Program-made: the position numbers and the translations under genes | From: Bacteroidota bacterium | GTDB taxonomy: Bacteria; Bacteroidota; Ignavibacteria; UBA10030; UBA8401 | Length of the DNA: 11,653 nucleotides | NCBI GenBank assembly: GCA_041658205.1 | Contig: JBBAAO010000006.1 | Span: forward strand, 1 to 11,653 | Reading direction: 5' to 3' | Notes under the pieces: model-generated | The model's input: only the letters and a program-made list of their open reading frames with translations | What the model was told of the DNA's origin: nothing | Database searches by the model: none | Shown here: in pieces, positions 5,870-11,382 of the stretch | How the letters are laid out: every line of letters starts with the position of its first letter | Position numbering within the stretch: position 1 is the first letter of the stretch

Positions 5870-7114
5870 ATGAAAAAAGTTTTTTGGTTTCTTTTTTTAG
5901 TGTTTTGTCTATTTACTAGTACGAATCCATTAAATTCCCAATGGATCAAGACGACGCTTGATAGCGTTTGGGTTTCATCATTTGCCGTCTCTGGCACGAA
6001 TCTCTTTGCCGGGACTGTTGGCTGCGGCGTTTATCTTTCCACCAACAACGGCACAAGCTGGACTACAGTGAACAATGGTCTTGCAAAAATTGGTACTAGT
6101 TCTCAATATTATACTGTGCAAGCGCTTATTTTCAGCGGCACGAATCTCTTTGCCGGGACTGATAGCGGCATTTTTCTTTCCACCAACAACGGAACAAGCT
6201 GGACTGCGGTCAATTCCGGCTTGACGAAACTTCTTGTGATGACGCTTGCCGTCTCTGGCACGAATCTCTTTGCCGGGACTGAGCGCAGTGGCGTCTTTCT
6301 TTCCACTAACAACGGTACAAGCTGGACAGCTACCGGATCGGATTTGGGTTCTGTGCGTACTCTTTCTGTCTCTGGCACGAATCTCTTTGCCGGGACTGAT
6401 GGCGGCGGCGTTTATCTTTCCACCAACAACGGCACAAGCTGGGCTGAGGTCAATACCGGATTGACGTACAAAATTGTCTTTTCGCTTGCCGTGTCGAGCA
6501 CGAATCTCTTTTCTGGGACTTGGGGCGGCGGAGCTTTTCATTCCACCAACAACGGTACAAGCTGGACTGCGGTCAATAACGGCTTGACGGACCCTTATGT
6601 CAATGGTCTTGCCGTGTCCGGTACGAATCTCTTTGCTGGAACTAGCCACGGTGTCTTTCTATCAACCAACTACGGCACAAGCTGGACTTCAGCGAGTACC
6701 GGCTTGACAAGCACTTATGTCCGTGCTCTTGCCTTCTCCCCCAATGGGGCAGGAGGCACGAATCTTTTTGCCGGGACTTCTATCGGCGTCTGGAGACGCG
6801 CCTTGTCGGAGATGATCACCTCAGTGGATAGGCTTTCGAGCGACTTGAAGACGCATTTCAGTCTTAACCAGAACTATCCGAACCCGTTTAATCCCGCGAC
6901 GACTATTTCCTTTAGTCTTTCATCAAAATCGTTTGTATTATTGAAAGTTTTTGATGTATTGGGAAAAGAGGTCACTACAATTCTGTCGAAAGAATTGTCT
7001 GCCGGTACATACTCACAAAAATGGAACGCAGAATATTTGATGAGTGGTGTCTATTTCTATCGTTTACAAGCGGGTTCATACACAGAAACCAAAAAACTTC
7101 TTTTGTTAAGATAA
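5870..7114 (+). CDS. Secreted Asp-box beta-propeller with T9SS sorting domain (cassette 10)
   Basis: From ATG 5870 the protein has 414 residues. Residues 1-23 are a signal peptide (MKKVFWFLFLVFCLF). Residues about 37-309 are seven repeats of about 40 residues built on SGTNLFAGT plus GVYLSTNNGTSW. The STNNGTSW element fits the Asp-box signature S-x-N/D-x-G-x-T/S-W and appears six times (about 57, 104, 145, 184, 225 and 265), pointing to a seven-bladed beta-propeller of the sialidase/sortilin/Ycf48-like kind. Residues about 333-414 are a T9SS type A sorting domain: NQNYPNPFNPATTISF, then VLLKVFDVLGKEV, AGTY, SGVYFYRL and a basic TKKLLLLR end. The protein should cross the outer membrane by type IX secretion and end at the surface or outside. 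Ligand unknown. It is by far the largest cassette gene here. Confidence 0.93.
   Translation: MKKVFWFLFLVFCLFTSTNPLNSQWIKTTLDSVWVSSFAVSGTNLFAGTVGCGVYLSTNNGTSWTTVNNGLAKIGTSSQYYTVQALIFSGTNLFAGTDSGIFLSTNNGTSWTAVNSGLTKLLVMTLAVSGTNLFAGTERSGVFLSTNNGTSWTATGSDLGSVRTLSVSGTNLFAGTDGGGVYLSTNNGTSWAEVNTGLTYKIVFSLAVSSTNLFSGTWGGGAFHSTNNGTSWTAVNNGLTDPYVNGLAVSGTNLFAGTSHGVFLSTNYGTSWTSASTGLTSTYVRALAFSPNGAGGTNLFAGTSIGVWRRALSEMITSVDRLSSDLKTHFSLNQNYPNPFNPATTISFSLSSKSFVLLKVFDVLGKEVTTILSKELSAGTYSQKWNAEYLMSGVYFYRLQAGSYTETKKLLLLR
5993..6778 (+). repeat. In-gene tandem DNA repeat, seven units of 117-144 bp
   Basis: The block GGCACGAATCTCTTTGCC, or a near match, begins at about 5993, 6137, 6257, 6374, 6497, 6620 and 6755, and in six of the seven units is followed by a TCCACCAACAACGG-like block. 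Conservation extends to third codon positions, so units were probably amplified or homogenised recently. Confidence 0.9.
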
Positions 7115-7169
7115 TGTTTAACTGTAATTATTGTTTTGCAAACTATTAATTAAAGTTTTCCCGTTTGCG

Positions 7170-7333
7170 TTCTAACCAGTCATTCAAGCTGACCCCGCAA
7201 CCGCTTGCGCTCTGCAACTCAAGTGTTGAGTCGTCAACTTACAACTTTGGATACGAAAGCTCATTTTGAAATCAATCAACACTTCCCTACGCTCTGGAAC
7301 GTTGCGGGGCAGCTTAATTCCGGTCCGTTAGGG
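7170..7333 (+). repeat. attC site 11 (divergent subfamily)
   Basis: R'' TTCTAAC is at 7170-7176 and R' GTTAGGG at 7327-7333 (164 bp). Arms GCTGACCCCGCAACC and GTTGCGGGGCAGC differ from the array consensus on both sides yet pair completely. Spacer CATTC is matched by TAATTCC. The interior (GTCAACTTACAAC, GGATACGAAAGCTC, ATCAATCAACACTTCCC) is shared only with site 14. Confidence 0.95.
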
Positions 7334-7374
7334 CACACGGAATATATATTGTACCAAATACCGTAAATAAATAT

Positions 7375-7935
7375 ATGACCAATACCGAACGGAAATTAGA
7401 CGAATCTCGATATTTTCTTAATCAATTAAATCCGCGAGATCCATTTTTTGATTACATATTAAGTGCTTTTCTTAATGCTGCAAGAAGTACTACGTGGATA
7501 ATGAGATTTGAATTTGGGAAAGTTACTGGTTGGGAGGAATGGTTTAATACGTGTGATATTTCTGATGAACAGAAAATACTGTTAAAGGAAATCAATGATC
7601 TACGTGTTTCCAGCACTAAAAAGGCTGGTGTTAAAACGGATTTTTATTTTCTTGAACATATCGCTGTTGACGAGGAGTATTATTCAGTTATTAAAGATTT
7701 TCAAAAAGAACCTGACGGTACAGAATATAAAATTACTATAACTACACCAGATGAACCACCATATGTGCCAGAAAGTGAAAATTCATTTCAATTTACTGGC
7801 ACTGTTAAAATAAACAAAGATGAATCCGAATTATCACGCGAATCGATACATAATCTTTGCACTGAATATTTTACTTTTCTTCAAAAACAAGTATCAGTTT
7901 GTGTCACCAAATTCGTTAAGATTAGTCAAAAATAA
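7375..7935 (+). CDS. Conserved cytoplasmic protein, possibly degenerate HEPN-like (cassette 11)
   Basis: This 186-residue soluble protein has no signal peptide or TM. The N-terminal half is helical with conserved-looking segments FDYILSAFLNAARSTTWIMRFEF, GWEEWF and LLKEINDLRVSSTKKAG. The C-terminal half is mixed, with beta-like stretches (TEYKITITTPDEPP and FQFTGTVKI) and a final amphipathic helix. The LRVSSTKKAG element sits where an HEPN R-x4-H would be, with Lys in place of His, so an inactive or distant HEPN-type fold is conceivable; this is speculative. The start ATG 7375 has only an A/T leader and no Shine-Dalgarno. It seems, from memory, to belong to an unnamed family seen in other bacteria, but I cannot give a function. 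Confidence 0.86.
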   Translation: MTNTERKLDESRYFLNQLNPRDPFFDYILSAFLNAARSTTWIMRFEFGKVTGWEEWFNTCDISDEQKILLKEINDLRVSSTKKAGVKTDFYFLEHIAVDEEYYSVIKDFQKEPDGTEYKITITTPDEPPYVPESENSFQFTGTVKINKDESELSRESIHNLCTEYFTFLQKQVSVCVTKFVKISQK

Positions 7936-7951
7936 TATTCAAAATCGTGTA

Positions 7952-8115
7952 CCCTAACCAGTCACTCAACCTGACGTTGCAACCGCTCGCGCTCTGAGTT
8001 TTCAAGTGTCGAGAAATGAACACACAACATACGATAGCGATTGTTGTCAGTAAATTAAAAACACAATCCCACGCTCTGGAACGTTGCAACGCAGGTTAGT
8101 TCCAGTCCGTTAGGC
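7952..8115 (+). repeat. attC site 12
   Basis: R'' CCCTAAC is at 7952-7958 and R' GTTAGGC at 8109-8115 (164 bp). Arms CCTGACGTTGCAACC and GTTGCAACGCAGG; spacer CACTC/TAGTTCC. Closely similar to site 8 along its length. Confidence 0.95.
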
Positions 8116-8158
8116 AGCTTTGACAAGGACAATCAATATCAGAAAGGTAAATCTCCAA

Positions 8159-8205
8159 TTGACATAAATTGATAAATAGTGTTTTGAAAATTCAACTATT
8201 GTCAA
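8159..8205. promoter_or_regulatory. Imperfect inverted repeat in the leader of cassette 12
   Basis: The 112-nt leader before the lipoprotein gene is the longest in the window. It contains TTGACA at 8159-8164 facing TGTCAA at 8200-8205, and AATAGT at 8175-8180 facing ACTATT at 8195-8200. TTGACA resembles a -35 element, but the matching -10 position (TTTTGA) is weak. It could be an operator, a leader hairpin or a cassette promoter, or chance in AT-rich DNA. Confidence 0.3.
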
Positions 8206-8227
8206 AAAATATTAAAGGATCAATTAT

Positions 8228-8854
8228 ATGAAACAGATGATGATTATCTTCGCAATAAGTTTGATTTTAATATCTTGTAAAAATGAGGACTTAATAACAA
8301 ATCAAACAACATTAAATGAAACTGTTACAGATTATTATCCAATGTCAATTGGTAGTTACTGGGTTTACAAAGTATATGAAGCTGATACATCCTTAGTATT
8401 TTCTGATGCGGGTTTGTTAGATAGTATTGTAGTTACAAAAGATTCATTGGTGAATGGATATTCTTACAAAGTATTTAAAAGTTCAATATTTGGAGTGAGT
8501 TTATATAGAGATTCATCCGAAATGATTGTAAATAATGACGGTGAGAAATTACTATCTCTAAATAAAAAATTAACATTCATCGAAAATCGATATGTTCTTC
8601 CAAATGATACGATGTATTATTTGACCTCTGTTCTTTCAAAAACGGATTCTACATTTTCTGTCTTGGCAGGAACATTCAACTCAAAATATATTATTGGCAC
8701 GATAAAATATATGGAAGAAAATCCACCTTATATGAAACAAAGAAATTACAAAACAGCATATGCTAAAAATGTTGGCCTTGTTTACAAAAGATTATTTTAT
8801 CTTTTTGGCCCTAATTATTTGGAATACAAGTTATTGCGCTATCAAATAAAATAA
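8228..8854 (+). CDS. Lipoprotein of the YYPMSIGSYWVY type (cassette 12)
   Basis: This 208-residue protein has a lipoprotein signal: MKQMM, a hydrophobic core and lipobox LISC with Cys at 17. The mature N-terminus carries DYYPMSIGSYWVYKVYEAD, and the C-terminus AKNVGLVYKRLF...YLEYKLLRYQIK. This arrangement is typical of beta-rich lipoproteins abundant in Ignavibacteria and related groups (recognised from general knowledge; role unknown). An AAAGGA ribosome binding site 8 nt upstream supports ATG 8228. The composition matches the AT-rich background, so it may be a gene native to the host lineage. The stop is 8 nt before R''. Confidence 0.88.
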   Translation: MKQMMIIFAISLILISCKNEDLITNQTTLNETVTDYYPMSIGSYWVYKVYEADTSLVFSDAGLLDSIVVTKDSLVNGYSYKVFKSSIFGVSLYRDSSEMIVNNDGEKLLSLNKKLTFIENRYVLPNDTMYYLTSVLSKTDSTFSVLAGTFNSKYIIGTIKYMEENPPYMKQRNYKTAYAKNVGLVYKRLFYLFGPNYLEYKLLRYQIK

Positions 8855-8862
8855 TGAAAGCT

Positions 8863-9026
8863 GCCTAACCAGTCGCTCAACCTGACGTGGTAACCGCGAC
8901 GCGCTTTGAATTGTGAGTGTTGAGTTGTCAAATGAGAACTTACGATACGAACAGTTATCAGGAATTTAAAAACAGAACCCCGCGCGCTGAAACGTTACCA
9001 CGCAGGTTAGCTCCAGTCCGTTAGGC
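8863..9026 (+). repeat. attC site 13
   Basis: R'' GCCTAAC is at 8863-8869 and R' GTTAGGC at 9020-9026 (164 bp). Arms CCTGACGTGGTAACC and GTTACCACGCAGG. The flank reads CGCTGAAACG where most sites have CGCTGGAACG. Confidence 0.95.
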
Positions 9027-9050
9027 CGCTGGTATTTCCTCACATCATAT

Positions 9051-9055
9051 AGGAG
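9051..9055 (+). promoter_or_regulatory. Shine-Dalgarno for the deaminase
   Basis: AGGAG lies 6 nt before ATG 9062 and fixes the start. Confidence 0.75.
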
Positions 9056-9061
9056 TCGATC

Positions 9062-9535
9062 ATGGCCTCGTCAAACAATCACGAGCAGTTCGTCAGAGAA
9101 GCAATTGGACTCTCCAGTCAAGCGCGCAACAATGGAAACGAACCATTCGGCGCTCTTCTGGTCTTAGATGGTCAAGTTGTTCTCACTGCCAGGAATTCCG
9201 TAAACACAGATCATGATCCAACTGCGCACGCTGAAACAAATCTTGTCACCCAAGCAATTCAGCAACTAACGCCTGAACAGATCAGACGCTCTATCCTCTA
9301 TACAAGTTGTGAACCTTGCGCAATGTGTGCTGGGAAAATGTATTGGGCCGGAATCCGATCCGTAGTTTATGCGCTTTCGTCTGTAGAACTCGTAGCGTTG
9401 GCTGGACCATACTTTCTTGTGCCCTGTCGCGAACTATTCGCACGTGCAACTGAACCAGTTAGGATTATTGGACCACTGTTGCTCGATGAAGCGCGGATTG
9501 TCCACAATGGCTTTTGGAACAAGTCGGCGGCCTAA
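9062..9535 (+). CDS. Zinc-dependent nucleobase/nucleoside deaminase (cassette 13)
   Basis: This 157-residue protein belongs to the cytidine-deaminase fold superfamily. The motif H56-A-E58 is followed by S82-C-E-P-C86-A-M-C89; His56, Cys86 and Cys89 should bind catalytic zinc and Glu58 is the proton shuttle. EPFGALLVLDG upstream and MYWAGIRSVVYA downstream are typical of the TadA/guanine-deaminase (GuaD) branch. The FWNKSAA end and length near 155 are compatible with a guanine- or similar free-base deaminase rather than tRNA TadA, but substrate cannot be settled by reading. It is cytoplasmic. The last Ala codon and stop TAA are formed by the next attC R'' box. Composition is less AT-rich than its neighbours, suggesting independent acquisition. 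Confidence 0.93.
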   Translation: MASSNNHEQFVREAIGLSSQARNNGNEPFGALLVLDGQVVLTARNSVNTDHDPTAHAETNLVTQAIQQLTPEQIRRSILYTSCEPCAMCAGKMYWAGIRSVVYALSSVELVALAGPYFLVPCRELFARATEPVRIIGPLLLDEARIVHNGFWNKSAA

Positions 9536-9693
9536 CCAGCGGCTCAAACTGACCCCGCAACCGCTGGCGCTCTGAAACTCAAGTGTTGTGTCGTCAACTT
9601 ACAACATAGGATACGAAAGCTCATTTTAAATTCAATCAACACTTCCCCGCGCTCTGGAACGTTGCGGGGCAGCTTAGCCGCGGTCCGTTAGGG
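9530..9693 (+). repeat. attC site 14 (divergent subfamily)
   Basis: R'' GCCTAAC is at 9530-9536 and R' GTTAGGG at 9687-9693 (164 bp). Arms ACTGACCCCGCAACC and GTTGCGGGGCAGC, with one A-G mismatch. The usually loosely paired spacer is here GCGGCT facing AGCCGC, giving six pairs instead of three. The interior resembles site 11. Confidence 0.94.
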
Positions 9694-9717
9694 CGCAACA
9701 AGCCAAACTAATTAAAT

Positions 9718-9723
9718 AGAGGT
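9718..9723 (+). promoter_or_regulatory. Shine-Dalgarno for the interrupted gene
   Basis: AGAGGT lies 4 nt before ATG 9728. It supports this ATG, rather than the later GTG 9812, as the original start. Confidence 0.7.
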
Positions 9724-9727
9724 AATA

Positions 9728-10099
9728 ATGAAAAAGGTTTTCATCTTTCTTTTAATTAGTAGCACTTTTTGTGCATTTGCATATTCTCAATCCACGGGAA
9801 CCTAAAAAACAGTGGTAATATTCTCTGGAAAAGGAAATGAAACAACGGATGATTTCTATATCACATCATCTAAATGGAGGGCATTATGGACTGTCGAAAA
9901 ACAATTTCCTGATCCTGAAATTGGTGTTTATTTCGCAGCATTCGTGTATAAAGATGATAAGATACTTGAAATGATGGGGCATGTAAGTGAAGAGGGAAAT
10001 GGTAAATCAGTATTTCGTTCTAAAGGCTCTCATTATTTAAAAACGAATTGTGTTATGGCAAAATGGAAAATTGAAATTCAAGAATATATTATAAAATAA
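9728..10099 (+). pseudogene. Small secreted protein interrupted by an in-frame TAA (cassette 14)
   Basis: ATG 9728, with a good ribosome binding site, begins MKKVFIFLLISSTFCAFAYSQSTGT, a clear signal peptide with cleavage near AYS-Q. Codon 26 is TAA (9803-9805). The same frame then continues without a break to TAA 10097-10099, encoding KTVVIFSGKGNETTDDF, then SSKWRALWTVEK and ending EIQEYIIK. The SGKGNETTDDF...KWRALW pattern recalls small exported proteins whose mature part starts with such a GxGxxxT/W-R-W motif (family unnamed). Without the stop it would be 123 residues. Options are a nonsense mutation, a sequencing error or stop read-through. Reinitiation at GTG 9812 would give 95 residues without a signal. 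Because the downstream frame is intact, the damage, if real, is recent. Confidence 0.8.
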
Positions 10100-10105
10100 G
10101 TTGCG

Positions 10106-10270
10106 CCCTAACCAGTCGCTCAACCTGACGTGGTAACCGCGACGCGCTTTGAGTTTGCAAGTGTTGTGTTCTCAAATGACAACTTACGATACGAAACATC
10201 ATTTTAAATTTAAAAACAGAATCCATCGCGCTGGAACGTTACCACGCAGGTTAGCTCCAGTCCGTTAGCC
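10106..10270 (+). repeat. attC site 15
   Basis: R'' CCCTAAC is at 10106-10112 and R' GTTAGCC at 10264-10270 (165 bp). Arms CCTGACGTGGTAACC and GTTACCACGCAGG; spacer CGCTC/TAGCTCC. The interior AATGACAACTTACGATACGAAACATCATTTTAAATTT-like segment is closest to site 18. Confidence 0.95.
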
Positions 10271-10452
10271 CGCTCTGCTGGCGGCAAAATAAAATGTTTC
10301 TCAAGTTGTGTAGTTCAATTTGAGTTTTGTTGTAAAATCAAAAAAACAAATAAACAGTTCTTTAACATTCATAAGTTGTTGTGCAATTCAACATGGCTTA
10401 CGCCAGCCGCCAGCAGTGTAGCGTTTCAAAAAAATAGTTTTAGCGGGCTAAC
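10264..10452 (+). other. ORF-less cassette B (structured non-coding cassette family)
   Basis: It is close to cassette A over its full length, with scattered substitutions and the same AAAATAAAATGTT, TTGTTGTAAAATC and ACAGTTCTTTAAC blocks. Outer inverted pair GTTAGCCCGCT (10264-10274) and AGCGGGCTAAC (10442-10452). Inner pair CTGCTGGCGGC (10275-10285) and GCCGCCAGCAG (10406-10416) is one base pair longer than in A. TGGCTTACGCCA again sits directly before the right inner arm. No plausible ORF was found on either strand that is also conserved in A. Confidence 0.75.
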
Positions 10453-10609
10453 CAGTCACTCAAACATGACGTGCAAACCGCGACGCGCTCTGAGTTTTGA
10501 GTGTTGAGTTCTCAAATGACAACTTACGATACGCGGTATCATTTTCAATTTAAAATCATTCCCGGCGCGCTGGAACGTTTGCACGCAGTTTAGTTCCAGT
10601 CCGTTAGCC
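10446..10609 (+). repeat. attC site 16
   Basis: R'' GGCTAAC is at 10446-10452 and R' GTTAGCC at 10603-10609 (164 bp). Left arm AAACATGACGTGCAAACC pairs with GTTTGCACGCAGTTT, leaving two extra A residues instead of one. Spacer CACTC/TAGTTCC. Confidence 0.94.
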
Positions 10610-10790
10610 CGCTCTGCTGGCGGCAGAAAGTGGAAAGAGAATTCAAGTAAAGTTGCCTTAAATGGCAATTGATTTTGCCTCAAAAGGCAAACAACCAGTT
10701 TCTGTAATTCAAGTTTAGTTGTACAATTCAACGTGGCTTACGCCAGCCGCCAGCAGTGTAGCGTTTCAAAAAATAGTGTTGCGGGCTAAC
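10603..10790 (+). other. ORF-less cassette C (structured non-coding cassette family)
   Basis: It shares the ends with A and B: GTTAGCCCGC (10603-10612) against GCGGGCTAAC (10781-10790), and inner pair CTGCTGGCGGC (10614-10624) against GCCGCCAGCAG (10746-10756). It also shares the right-hand block CAATTCAACGTGGCTTACGC. The centre differs from A and B and contains two hairpins of similar sequence: TTGCC(10653)/GGCAA(10664), and TTTGCCT(10674)/AGGCAAA(10685) with a CAAA loop. Ends conserved with a variable centre fit a structural element rather than a coding gene. Confidence 0.75.
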
Positions 10791-10947
10791 CAGTCACTCA
10801 AACATGACGTGCAAACCGCGACGCGCTCTGAGTTTTCAGTGTTAAGTTCTCAAATGCAACTTACGACAGCGATAGTTATCAGCAATTTAAAAACACAACC
10901 CGGCGCGCTGGAACGTTTGCACGCAGTTTAGCTCCAGTCCGTTAGGC
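10784..10947 (+). repeat. attC site 17
   Basis: R'' GGCTAAC is at 10784-10790 and R' GTTAGGC at 10941-10947 (164 bp). Left arm AAACATGACGTGCAAACC and right arm GTTTGCACGCAGTTT, as in site 16, again with two extra A residues. Spacer CACTC faces TAGCTCC (A-C mismatch). Confidence 0.94.
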
Positions 10948-10956
10948 AGCACTCTA

Positions 10957-11376
10957 ATGAAAAAGTCCGTTAAGTTACCAGTTGTTTCCAAAAATGTGAG
11001 TGATTACCCACAGAAAGCTATTTGCCCAGTTTGTGGTGTGCAAAAAGTATTTGAGCCACATTCGTTTGCCGCTATAGATGGCGGAGCTTTACTAATGAAC
11101 CGTAGGAATGATTCTGGCACCACATCGAGTACACTTGATGCATTTATGGGTTTAACATGGCACGGTGGACATGATGTAGGCAATGGTAAAGATCGAGAGA
11201 TATATACTAAAATCAATATTGCTAAAGATGTTCGTGGTGGATATTTCTGTTTATATTTTTGTTCAACAAAATGTTTGCGTTTATTTTTGAATAGTTGTGT
11301 CGACGAGCTAGAAACATCTATAAAAAAAGCTAAGCGAGACTATTCTCGATGGCCAATAAATAAGAAACGATCATAA
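10957..11376 (+). CDS. Zinc-finger-like hypothetical protein (cassette 17)
   Basis: This 139-residue cytoplasmic protein has C23-P-V-C26 near the N-terminus and Y-F-C-L-Y-F-C102-S-T-K-C106-LRLFL downstream. Together these look like a split treble-clef or FCS/TRASH-type zinc-binding site (C-x2-C ... C-x3-C). Between them is a Gly- and His-rich stretch (TWHGGHDVGNGKD). The basic C-terminus (KKAKRDYSRWPINKKRS) suggests nucleic-acid or protein contact. The start ATG is 9 nt after R' without a Shine-Dalgarno. The family is not recognised; zinc binding is inferred from the cysteine spacing only. Confidence 0.85.
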   Translation: MKKSVKLPVVSKNVSDYPQKAICPVCGVQKVFEPHSFAAIDGGALLMNRRNDSGTTSSTLDAFMGLTWHGGHDVGNGKDREIYTKINIAKDVRGGYFCLYFCSTKCLRLFLNSCVDELETSIKKAKRDYSRWPINKKRS

Positions 11377-11382
11377 AGTGCT

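Noticed and set aside
5978..6649. Long minus-strand ORFs opposite the propeller gene (also 6109-6378)
   Set aside because: Open only because the in-frame DNA repeat on the plus strand keeps the opposite frames open. The plus frame has a signal peptide and sorting domain.
8159..8187. Sigma70-type promoter before the cassette 12 lipoprotein
   Set aside because: TTGACA is present, but the -10 position 17 nt later (TTTTGA) is poor and a Bacteroidota-type -7 element is also lacking. Kept only as a low-confidence regulatory repeat.
10719..10931. 70-codon plus-strand ORF from ORF-less cassette C into attC 17
   Set aside because: Most of it is attC sequence, and no equivalent frame is conserved in cassettes A and B.
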